The position numbers and the translations under genes are program-made. Positions 1 to 6,284 of a DNA stretch of 8,733 bases are shown here, one piece after another. Positions within the stretch are counted from its first letter, which is position 1, and each line of letters starts with the position of its first letter. Origin of the DNA: Acidobacteriota bacterium (GTDB taxonomy: Bacteria > Acidobacteriota > Terriglobia > Bryobacterales > JACQDG01); assembly GCA_016201195.1 (NCBI GenBank), contig JACQDI010000439.1:1-8733 (forward strand), read 5' to 3'. The notes below the pieces were generated by a model, which was given only the letters and a program-made list of their open reading frames with translations, ran no database searches and had not been told where the DNA came from.

Positions 1-4
1 CGGA

Positions 5-42
5 CGAATTGTAGCGGGCGGCTTACCGCCTACTACAATTCG
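5..42. repeat. REP-like palindromic hairpin
   Basis: An imperfect inverted repeat with 17-base arms (5-21 and 26-42) around the loop CTTA. Fifteen of 17 positions pair normally, one is a G-T wobble and one is a C-A mismatch. The outer ten bases CGAATTGTAG pair exactly with CTACAATTCG. The left arm contains a GTAG tetranucleotide at the foot of the GC-rich inner stem, a hallmark of REP elements mobilised by RAYT transposases. No T-tract follows on either strand, so it is a poor intrinsic terminator by itself. It lies 48-85 bases beyond the stop codon of the leftward BrkB gene and could still protect that transcript's 3' end. The rest of 43-89 is AT-rich spacer in which I see nothing else. Confidence 0.6.
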
Positions 43-89
43 CCCATTGAATGTTTTAGCACGAAACGGGCCAAACTCCAAACATTATT

Positions 90-929
90 TTAAGATTTTG
101 TTTGAGGGGGAGGAGGGGCGGGGCCGCGGGCGGCGATCTCGGCTCCGGCCAGCACGACCAGGGAAGAGATCACGCCCCAGATCACCAGGGTCGCCGAGAT
201 GAAGAAGGGCCCGTAGGCGCGACGGAAATCGAGCCACGGCCAGGCGACGATGTAGAGGTACTTGACGGCCTCGATCGCCACACCGATGACGGCGGCGGCG
301 GTGAGAGAACTGCGCCAGGGCACCGGGCCGTTCGGCAGCAGCCAGTAGACCAGAAACAGAACGGTGATGGAAACGGGCAGCGCGGCGGCCTTGAACAGGA
401 CCAGGCTGATCCAGCGAGCGAGGCGGGGCAGCGGCCCGGCCAGGAACTCCAGCAGGTCCCGGTTCATGGTGGTAAACAGCGTCGAGAGCAGCGCCAGCAC
501 GCCGCACACCAGGATCAGGCCGAAGCTCACCCACTGGTTGCGCCAAAAGCTGCGGTTGGGGCGGATGCCCCACACGCGGTTCAAGGCCACCTCGAGCGGC
601 TCGAAGACGCCGTTGCTGGTGAACAGCAGCAGGACGATGGAGAAGGCCTCGACTCTGCCGCGGGAGGCAACCGCCGCGCGCAGGTTGTGGCGGACGAAGT
701 CGAACAGTTGCGGGTCGGCGGGCAGAAAATCCTGGAGCGCCAGGTAGATCACGTCGGTAGCCTTGCGCCAGTGCAGCAGGTGCTGGCACACGGAGAGCAG
801 CAGCACCAGGAACGGGAAGAACGACAGGAGCAGGTTGGCGGAGATGGCGAAGGCGTAGACATGGATCTCGGTCTGGAGCAGGAATTTGAGGGTGGGGGCG
901 AAGAAGGAGATCAGCCGGAGCAAATACAA
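90..929 (-). CDS. YihY/BrkB family integral membrane protein
   Basis: A 279-residue inner-membrane protein of the YihY/virulence factor BrkB family (once annotated as RNase BN). Its biochemical role is unresolved; transport or envelope functions have been proposed. The sequence shows about six hydrophobic segments (near residues 24-50, 95-112, 133-153, 172-200, 207-230 and 240-265). It also has family-typical stretches: AFAISANLLLSFFPFL near residue 26, TSNGVFEPLEVALNRVWGI near 104 and FISATLVIWG near 245. The C-terminus is Ala/Pro-rich with a four-proline run. The start is a TTG (929-927); an in-frame stop lies three codons upstream (938-936), so the protein cannot be much longer. No Shine-Dalgarno motif precedes it and there is no Met near the N-terminus. 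A second TTG two codons in (923-921) is a possible alternative start. It is transcribed alone, divergently from the M16 operon. Confidence 0.88.
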   Translation of the reverse strand: MYLLRLISFFAPTLKFLLQTEIHVYAFAISANLLLSFFPFLVLLLSVCQHLLHWRKATDVIYLALQDFLPADPQLFDFVRHNLRAAVASRGRVEAFSIVLLLFTSNGVFEPLEVALNRVWGIRPNRSFWRNQWVSFGLILVCGVLALLSTLFTTMNRDLLEFLAGPLPRLARWISLVLFKAAALPVSITVLFLVYWLLPNGPVPWRSSLTAAAVIGVAIEAVKYLYIVAWPWLDFRRAYGPFFISATLVIWGVISSLVVLAGAEIAARGPAPPPPQTKS

Positions 930-946
930 AGCGTATCACGCAAGGG

Positions 947-997
947 GGATCGTGGAACGTGGATTTTGGATCGTGGGCCAGACTCGCGAGACTCGCG
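947..997. repeat. Short decayed direct repeats in the divergent intergenic region
   Basis: GGATCGTGG occurs at 947-955 and again at 968-976 (21-base period), with a related GTGGATTTT between them. Just after, GACTCGCG occurs at 981-988 and 990-997. They fill much of the 100 bases between the divergent BrkB and M16 start codons. They look like remnants of a simple, degenerate intergenic repeat; an operator role cannot be excluded. No recognisable regulator binding site is seen. Confidence 0.4.
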
Positions 998-1017
998 GGG
1001 CCCGGTATGCCGTGCGG

Positions 1018-1023
1018 TAGACT
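1018..1023 (+). promoter_or_regulatory. Putative -10 element of a leaderless promoter for the M16 operon
   Basis: TAGACT fits the TANNNT core of a sigma-70-type -10 hexamer. It ends 6 bases before the ATG at 1030, which would place the transcription start on or next to the start codon. No Shine-Dalgarno-like sequence precedes this ATG, which agrees with leaderless translation. I see no convincing -35 hexamer at the usual distance. This is a motif-level inference only. Confidence 0.4.
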
Positions 1024-1029
1024 GATAAT

Positions 1030-2517
1030 ATGATCCGAGTGATTCTGGGGTTCTGTCTGCTCTGGCCGGCGCTGGGGCAGGATCTTAAGGAGTTTGAGAA
1101 GTCGGTCACCGAGTTTACGCTGGCCAACGGGTTGCACTTCATCTCCGTAGAGCGGCACGAAGCGCCGGTGGTTTCTTTTTTCACCTACGCCAACGTGGGG
1201 TCAGCGAACGATCCCAAGGGCGCCACCGGGCTGGCGCACATGTTCGAGCACATGGCGTTCAAGGGCACCGCGCGCATCGGATCGAGGAACTATGCCGACG
1301 AGAAGAAGTCGCTGGAGGCGGTGGAGCGGGCGTTCCGGGCGGTGGAGGAGGAGAAATACAAGGGTCCGCGCGCCGACAAGGCGAAGCTGGAGCAACTGGG
1401 CAAGGCTTTTCACGAGGCGGTGGAGAAGGCTGGGGAACTGGCCGAGTCGGAGGAGTTCAGCCGGGTGATCGAGCAATCGGGCGGGGTGGGCATGAACGCC
1501 GGCACCAGCAACGACTCGACCGTTTACTTCTACAGTCTGCCGTCCAACCGGATTGAGCTGTGGTTTTACCTGGAGTCGGAGCGGTTTCTGCGGCCGGTGT
1601 TCCGCGAGTTCTACAAGGAGCGAGACGTGGTGCGCGAGGAGCGGCGCATGCGCACCGAATCGAACCCGGTGGGAAAGCTGGTGGAGGTGTTTTTGTCGGA
1701 GGCGTTCGTCGCCCATCCTTACGGCCAGCCTCCGGTGGGCTGGGCCAGCGACGTCGAGAATCTCGGCGCCACCGAGGCGGAGAGGTTTTTCCAGACCTAC
1801 TACGTGCCGGCGAACCTGACCATCGCGATCGTAGGCGACGTCACCCCGAAGGAGATCCGGCGGCTGGCGGAGACCTATTTCGGGCGCCTGGCGAAGAAGC
1901 CGCTGCCGCCGCCGGTGCTGACCGTGGAGCCGGAGCAGCAGGGTGAGCGGCGCATCGAGGTGGGATCGCCCGCCCAGCCGACGGTCCTGGTGGGCTACAA
2001 GAAGCCTTCGCAGTACGATGCGGACCGCGCGGTGTTCGACGTAATCTCGAGCGTGCTGAGCGGGGGACGCACCGGCTGGTTCTACAAGGAACTGGTGCGG
2101 GACAAGCAGATCGCGCTCGACGCCGGCGGCTTCCCCGATTTTCCCGGCAACAAGTACCCGGGCCTGTTCCTGTTCTACTCGTTCCCAACCTCGGGGCACA
2201 CGGTGGAGGAGAACGAGAAGGCCATGTATGCGCTGATCGACAAGCTGAAAACCGATAAGGTCGACGACGAGACGCTGAACATGGTGAAGACCAAGAACCG
2301 CGCTGCGCTGATCCGGAAGCTCGAGAGCAACTCGGGGCTGGCCGGCGAGCTGGCCTCCTACTACGCCGCCTACGGCAACTGGCGCCAGTTGTTCTATTCG
2401 CTCGATGAGATCAACAAGGTCACCGCCGACGACGTACAGCGGGTGGCCAAAAAGTATTTCGCCCGCAACAACCGCACGGTGACCTACCTGGTCGCGCCGG
2501 CCAAGGAGAAGCAGTGA
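1030..2517 (+). CDS. Exported M16 family zinc metallopeptidase (catalytic subunit)
   Basis: A 495-residue zinc peptidase of the pitrilysin/insulinase M16 family, probably M16B, expected to cut peptides in the periplasm. A signal peptide precedes a likely cleavage after ALG, leaving Gln at +1. The inverted zinc motif HxxEH is intact at His70-Met-Phe-Glu73-His74, and the third ligand is probably Glu204 within REERRM. Between the HxxEH helix and the SGG strand, residues about 88-141 form a highly charged, probably helical insertion of roughly 50 residues. This explains why Glu204 lies 131 rather than about 77 residues after Glu73. The second M16 domain spans about 215-400. At the positions of the family's substrate-binding Arg and Tyr it has Trp350 and Leu363, so it probably needs the next gene's product as partner. 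It is the first gene of a four-gene operon, starts at an ATG without a Shine-Dalgarno sequence, and overlaps the next gene by 4 bases (2514-2517). Confidence 0.93.
   Translation: MIRVILGFCLLWPALGQDLKEFEKSVTEFTLANGLHFISVERHEAPVVSFFTYANVGSANDPKGATGLAHMFEHMAFKGTARIGSRNYADEKKSLEAVERAFRAVEEEKYKGPRADKAKLEQLGKAFHEAVEKAGELAESEEFSRVIEQSGGVGMNAGTSNDSTVYFYSLPSNRIELWFYLESERFLRPVFREFYKERDVVREERRMRTESNPVGKLVEVFLSEAFVAHPYGQPPVGWASDVENLGATEAERFFQTYYVPANLTIAIVGDVTPKEIRRLAETYFGRLAKKPLPPPVLTVEPEQQGERRIEVGSPAQPTVLVGYKKPSQYDADRAVFDVISSVLSGGRTGWFYKELVRDKQIALDAGGFPDFPGNKYPGLFLFYSFPTSGHTVEENEKAMYALIDKLKTDKVDDETLNMVKTKNRAALIRKLESNSGLAGELASYYAAYGNWRQLFYSLDEINKVTADDVQRVAKKYFARNNRTVTYLVAPAKEKQ
2503..2508 (+). promoter_or_regulatory. 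Ribosome binding site deciding the GTG start of the second M16 gene
   Basis: AAGGAG lies 5 bases upstream of the GTG at 2514, inside the last codons of the preceding gene. It supports this GTG as the true start and indicates coupled translation across the GTGA overlap (2514-2517). Confidence 0.75.
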
Positions 2518-4691
2518 GAAAACCCGCCGTGATCCGCACTCTCGTCGCCTCTCTGATCTGGATGTCTCTGGCGGCCGCCCAGCAGCCAGCCGCCCGGCAG
2601 CAGGTTACCCGGCAGGGGCCGGTCTCCACGTACAAGGAGCTGGAAGGCAAGTATCCGAAGCTGAAGGAAATCCAGATCCCCAAGGTGGAGACCTACACGC
2701 TGCCGAACGGCCTGCGCCTGTACCTTCTCGAAGACCATGCGCTGCCGATCATCAACGGACGGGCGCTCGTCCGCACCGGGAACTTGTTCGACCCGCCCGG
2801 CAAGATCGGCCTCGCCGAGGCCACCGGCGCGGTGATGCGCACCGGCGGCACAGTGTCCAAGACCGGCGACGTGCTGGATCAGGAGCTGGAAAGCATGGCC
2901 GCCGAGGTGGAAACAGGTATTGGCGAGACCAGCGGTCAGGCCAATTTTTTCACGCTCCAGGAGAACCTGGACAAGGTGCTGGCCATCTACGCGGGCGTGC
3001 TGATGCATCCCGCCTTCCGCCCGGAGCGCCTGGAGTTGTTCAAGAACCAGACGCGCAGCGGGATCGCCCGGCGCAACGACGACCCGGCGGAGATCGCGCG
3101 CCGCGAGTTCGCCAACCTGGTGTACGGGAAAGACAATCCCTACGGGTGGCAGCAGGAATACGAGCACGTGGACCGCATCGAGCGGGCCGACCTGGAGAAA
3201 TTCTACCGGCGATACTTTTTCCCGGCCAACGTGATGCTCGCGGTCTACGGCGACTTCCCGACGGCGGAGATGAAGGCCAAGCTGGAGGCGGCGTTCAAAG
3301 ACTGGAACAACCCGCAGGACCCCGTGCCGCCGTTCCCCGCGGTGAAGGCGGATCGCAAGGGCGGAGCGTACCTGGTGGCCAAGGATGATGTGAACCAGAC
3401 CAACATCCGGATCGGCCATCTGGGCGGGTTGTTCAAAGACGAGGACTACCCCGCGCTGGAGGTGATGGCCGACATTCTGGGCGCGCCGGGGGCGTTCCGC
3501 AGCCGGCTGGTGCAGCAGGTGCGCACCAAGCTCGGCTACGCCTACCAGGTGTCGGCGGTGTGGGGCGCCCACTACGGCCACCCCGGGCTGTTCACGCTGG
3601 TCGCGGGCACAAAATCGGAATCGACGGTGAAGGCCATCAAAGCGATGCTCGCGGAGGTCGACCGGCTGCGCCAGACCGAGGTGACCGAGGCGGAACTGAC
3701 GGCGGCGAAGGAAGCCGTGGTGAACAGCTTCGTGTTCAACTTCGACACGCGAGCGAAGACGCTGAACCGCCTGCTCACCTACGAATACTGGGGCTATCCG
3801 AAGGACTTCATCTTCCAGTACAAGAAGAAGCTGGAGGCGGTGACCCGGCAGGACGTGCTGCGGGTGACCAGGAAATACCTGCATCCGGAAGAGTTGAAGA
3901 TCGTAGCAGTAGGCAAGGCGGGAGATTTCGATGCGCCGCTGAAGGATGTGGGCAAACCGGTGGAAGCGCTGGATATCACGATCCCGCAGCCCAAGCAGGA
4001 GCGGGCTCAAGCGGACGCCGGATCGCTGGCGAAGGGGCGGGCCGTGCTGGAGCGCGCCCAGAAGGCGGCCGGCGGCGGCGAGAAACTGGCCGCGCTCAAG
4101 GACGCAGTGGTCGCCATCAACGCCCAGTTGGCCGGTCCTGGAGGCAGCATGGCGGTGAAACAGAAGGTCCAGTACATCTTTCCTTCCCTGATAAGGCAGG
4201 AAAATGAGCTGCCGTTTGGCAAGATCGTGGTCTACTCCGACGGCAGGACCGGCTGGCTCAAGCATCCGCAGGGCCAGACGCCATTGCCCGGCCCGCAACT
4301 GCAACAGGTGCGTGGGGAACTGTTCCGGCTGACGGAGATGCTGCTGCTGAGCGACCGCGATTCCACGCGGACGGTCAATTTTGCCCGGAAGGACAAGGTG
4401 GGCGATCGTGAGGCCGACGTGATCGAGATCGGCGCCCAGGACGGCTTGCAGGTGGAGGTCTGGGTGGATGCCGCGTCGGGAACGATCCTCAAGAAGGGAT
4501 ACAAGGGAGAGGCGATGGCCGGGCCGCAGGCCAAGGTGGAGGAAGTGTACGAAGATTTTCGGGAGGTCAACGGCGTCCACGTTCCGTTCAAAACCGTCGT
4601 CTTCCAGAACGGAAAGAAGTTTGCGGAGTCCCAGTGCACGGAATTCCAATACAATACCGGGCTGAAGGCGGAGGATCTGGCCAAGCCATGA
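2514..4691 (+). CDS. Exported inactive M16 partner subunit with C-terminal LolA-like module
   Basis: A 725-residue exported protein, starting at GTG with AAGGAG 5 bases upstream. The signal peptide probably ends at AAA, leaving Gln at +1. Residues about 55-490 form an M16 peptidase-like pair of domains, but the zinc motif is lost: at the HxxEH positions it has Glu102, Gly105 and Ala106. It keeps the substrate-binding pair, Arg331 and Tyr344, at the canonical 13-residue spacing (RLVQQVRTKLGYAY). In characterised M16B heterodimers one subunit carries the zinc site and the other the Arg/Tyr pair, so I infer a complex with the upstream gene's product. Residues about 506-725 are an extra module that resembles a LolA/outer-membrane lipoprotein sorting-type beta domain. 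It begins near AAGGGEKLAALKDAV and contains FREVNGVHVP near its end. A similar module forms the last protein of this operon. The M16 assignment is firm; the LolA-like label is tentative. The gene overlaps the next one by ATGA (4688-4691). Confidence 0.92.
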   Translation: MRKPAVIRTLVASLIWMSLAAAQQPAARQQVTRQGPVSTYKELEGKYPKLKEIQIPKVETYTLPNGLRLYLLEDHALPIINGRALVRTGNLFDPPGKIGLAEATGAVMRTGGTVSKTGDVLDQELESMAAEVETGIGETSGQANFFTLQENLDKVLAIYAGVLMHPAFRPERLELFKNQTRSGIARRNDDPAEIARREFANLVYGKDNPYGWQQEYEHVDRIERADLEKFYRRYFFPANVMLAVYGDFPTAEMKAKLEAAFKDWNNPQDPVPPFPAVKADRKGGAYLVAKDDVNQTNIRIGHLGGLFKDEDYPALEVMADILGAPGAFRSRLVQQVRTKLGYAYQVSAVWGAHYGHPGLFTLVAGTKSESTVKAIKAMLAEVDRLRQTEVTEAELTAAKEAVVNSFVFNFDTRAKTLNRLLTYEYWGYPKDFIFQYKKKLEAVTRQDVLRVTRKYLHPEELKIVAVGKAGDFDAPLKDVGKPVEALDITIPQPKQERAQADAGSLAKGRAVLERAQKAAGGGEKLAALKDAVVAINAQLAGPGGSMAVKQKVQYIFPSLIRQENELPFGKIVVYSDGRTGWLKHPQGQTPLPGPQLQQVRGELFRLTEMLLLSDRDSTRTVNFARKDKVGDREADVIEIGAQDGLQVEVWVDAASGTILKKGYKGEAMAGPQAKVEEVYEDFREVNGVHVPFKTVVFQNGKKFAESQCTEFQYNTGLKAEDLAKP

Positions 4692-5395
4692 AACCGCTGA
4701 TCGGCATCCCGGCGCGGTGGGAGGAACGCGAAAGAGGAGATTGGCAGAAGAGCCGCTGGTACTTGCAGCCCACGTATTTTGAGGCGGTGGCGGCGGCAGG
4801 CGGACTGCCGGTGATGATCCCGCTGATCCCGGAGGTGGCGCGCGAGTTGTTCCAGCGCCTGGACGGGGTGCTGCTGTCGGGCTGCGACAGCGACGTGGAC
4901 CCGGCCAGCTACGGCGCGGCGCGAAGTCCCAAGGTCGAGTTCGTCAACCCGGCCCGCGATCGGACCGACTTTGCGCTGCTAGAAGAGGCCGACCGCGCAG
5001 GAAAGCCGGTGCTGGGGATCTGCTACGGCATGCAGTCGATGAACGTGCACTACGGGGGGACGCTGATCCAGCACATTCCCGACGCAATCCGCACCGAGAT
5101 CGAGCACAGCGAGCACGTGACGCGGCACCCGATCACGGTCGAGCATGGTTCGCTGCTCGGAGAACTGGCCGGGCGCGGCCCGCACACGGTTAACAGCACG
5201 CATCACCAGGCGGTGGAACGGATGGCCCCGCAGTTCCGGCCCACGGCCTACGCACCCGACGGAGTGATCGAAGCCATGGAATGGAACCCCAACGGGCGGT
5301 TCCTGATGGCGGTGCAATGGCACCCGGAGCGGATCTTTTGCGAGAGCGCGATCAGCATGGCGGTGCTGGCGCGATTCGTGGAGGCGTGCAAATGA
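4688..5395 (+). CDS. Gamma-glutamyl hydrolase family protein (PuuD-like, peptidase C26)
   Basis: A 235-residue cytosolic class I glutamine amidotransferase-like hydrolase. Relatives such as E. coli PuuD (254 residues) hydrolyse gamma-glutamyl-GABA; other members act on different gamma-glutamyl compounds, so the substrate is uncertain. The catalytic triad is visible: Cys112 in the nucleophile elbow GICYGMQ, with His212 and Glu214 in QWHPE. The family segments LSGCDSDVDPASYG near residue 63 and VNSTHHQAVERM near 168 are also present. There is no signal peptide. I chose the ATG at 4688, which overlaps the previous stop as ATGA; GGAGG at 4670-4674 is 13 bases upstream, further than ideal, so translational coupling probably matters. 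An in-frame ATG at 4634 would add 18 residues encoded inside the previous gene and is unlikely. The gene sits between genes for exported proteins, and its contribution to them is not evident. It overlaps the next gene by ATGA (5392-5395). Confidence 0.92.
   Translation: MKPLIGIPARWEERERGDWQKSRWYLQPTYFEAVAAAGGLPVMIPLIPEVARELFQRLDGVLLSGCDSDVDPASYGAARSPKVEFVNPARDRTDFALLEEADRAGKPVLGICYGMQSMNVHYGGTLIQHIPDAIRTEIEHSEHVTRHPITVEHGSLLGELAGRGPHTVNSTHHQAVERMAPQFRPTAYAPDGVIEAMEWNPNGRFLMAVQWHPERIFCESAISMAVLARFVEACK
5380..5384 (+). promoter_or_regulatory. Ribosome binding site deciding the start at 5392
   Basis: GGAGG, inside the end of the C26 hydrolase gene, lies 7 bases before the ATG at 5392. This supports 5392 over the in-frame alternatives at 5281, 5428 and 5473. 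Confidence 0.65.
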
Positions 5396-6246
5396 GGATC
5401 TCACGCAAAGACGCCAAGGGCGCCAAGATGGGGGAGTCTTTGCGCTCTTTGCGGGCTTGGCGTCTTTGCGTGATGCTCGGGTTTGCCGCCTCGCTTTACG
5501 CCCAGACCCCGCAGGAGGCGGGGAAGCGGTTGATCCGGCAGTGCCTGGAGGCCGTGGGCGGACAGGCGTTCCTGAAGATGCGCGACCGGGTGCAGCACGG
5601 ACGCGCCTACCAGTTCTACCAGGAACAACTGCGAGGACTGGCCGTGGTCGCGATTTATACGAAGTACGATATCAAGCCCTCCTCACCGCCGGTGGGGTGG
5701 ATCGGTGTGCGGGAGCGCCGTGATTTCGGCAAGAACGCCGATTACGGCTCGCTGTTCCTGGAGGACAGGGGCTATGACATCACGTACCGCGGGGCGCGGC
5801 CCTACCCCGAGGCCTACATGCAGCAATACTACGAGCGGCTGCGGCGGGACATCTTCTACATTCTCAAATACCGGCTGGACGAGCCGGGCATGATTTTCGA
5901 ATCGCTGGGCACGGAGATCATCGACAACCAGCCCGCCGACACAGTGCGTATAACGGACGGAGACAATCGCACGGTGACCGTGTACTTGCTCAAATCGAGC
6001 CACCTGCCCGTGCGGCAGGAGTACCTGCGCCGCGACCCCAAGACCCGCGAGACCTTCCACGAGGTAGGCAATTATTCGAAGTACCGCAATGTCAACGGGG
6101 TCGAGCTTCCCATGAATACCCAGCTCGTGCGCGACGAGGAGAAAATCTTCGAGATGTTCAGCGAGAGGATGGAAATCAACAAGGGTCTGGAAGAATCGGC
6201 TTTCGCGATCAAGAAGGGGCTCAAGGTCCTGCCGCCGGAGAAGTAA
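5392..6246 (+). CDS. Exported LolA-like module protein of unknown function
   Basis: A 284-residue exported protein with no function I can name. The ATG at 5392 overlaps the previous stop (ATGA) and has GGAGG 7 bases upstream. The N-terminus is unusual: about 27 basic, polar residues (with RKDAKGAK and SLRSLRAWR) precede a hydrophobic stretch ending LYA, then Gln at +1. These first residues are encoded by a palindromic repeat (5401-5473). The mature part, residues about 38-284, begins near LEAVGGQAFLKMRDRV and ends with YSKYRNVNGVELP. It parallels in order and spacing the C-terminal module of the M16 partner two genes upstream (AAGGGEKLAALKDAV and FREVNGVHVP). That suggests an envelope beta-sheet protein of the LolA-like type, perhaps binding a hydrophobic peptide or lipid; this is inference. 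It is the last gene of the operon and converges with the glycosylase gene 38 bases away; I see no clear terminator in that gap. Confidence 0.8.
   Translation: MRISRKDAKGAKMGESLRSLRAWRLCVMLGFAASLYAQTPQEAGKRLIRQCLEAVGGQAFLKMRDRVQHGRAYQFYQEQLRGLAVVAIYTKYDIKPSSPPVGWIGVRERRDFGKNADYGSLFLEDRGYDITYRGARPYPEAYMQQYYERLRRDIFYILKYRLDEPGMIFESLGTEIIDNQPADTVRITDGDNRTVTVYLLKSSHLPVRQEYLRRDPKTRETFHEVGNYSKYRNVNGVELPMNTQLVRDEEKIFEMFSERMEINKGLEESAFAIKKGLKVLPPEK
5401..5473. repeat. Palindromic interspersed-type repeat inside the coding sequence
   Basis: TCACGCAAAGACGCCAAG (5401-5418) is an exact 18-base reverse complement of 5456-5473, with a 37-base spacer. Inside it, CGCCAAG occurs twice (5412-5418, 5421-5427) and CTTTGCG three times (5438-5444, 5447-5453, 5464-5470). 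It resembles the GCAAAG/CTTTGC-type palindromic repeats scattered between genes in many bacterial genomes. Here it is read in frame from codon 4 to the first base of codon 28 of the exported protein at 5392. The mRNA could fold into a strong stem starting 7 bases after the start codon. Confidence 0.75.
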
Positions 6247-6284
6247 GCTGGACGGTGCGGCCGCCCACAATCATCCGCTCCGCG

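Noticed and set aside
102..1025. 307-codon plus-strand open frame opposite BrkB
   Set aside because: It is an antisense shadow; the Gly/Gln/Asp-rich product has no family features.
85..1158. 357-codon minus-strand open frame overlapping the BrkB gene and the start of the M16 gene
   Set aside because: It runs in another frame through the convincing BrkB gene, its product is Arg/Pro-rich without a recognisable domain, and it crosses the divergent intergenic region.
2484..4649. 721-codon open frame on the minus strand opposite the second M16 gene
   Set aside because: It is the exact antisense of a gene with clear M16 homology, its translation is rich in Arg, His, Leu and Gln with no domain, and such long antisense frames are expected in GC-rich DNA.
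4634..4687. Upstream in-frame ATG extending the C26 hydrolase by 18 residues
   Set aside because: The added residues lie entirely inside the M16 partner gene and are Gly-rich and unlike the family; the ATG at 4688 gives the usual N-terminus starting KPLIGIP.
5281..5391. Upstream in-frame ATG extending the LolA-like protein by 37 residues
   Set aside because: The extension overlaps the conserved end of the C26 hydrolase and would bury the signal peptide; the ATG at 5392 has GGAGG at 7 bases.
6247..6284. Possible terminator in the convergent gap (GTGCGGCCGCCCAC)
   Set aside because: The palindrome has no loop, its outer pairing is imperfect, and no T-tract follows on either strand.
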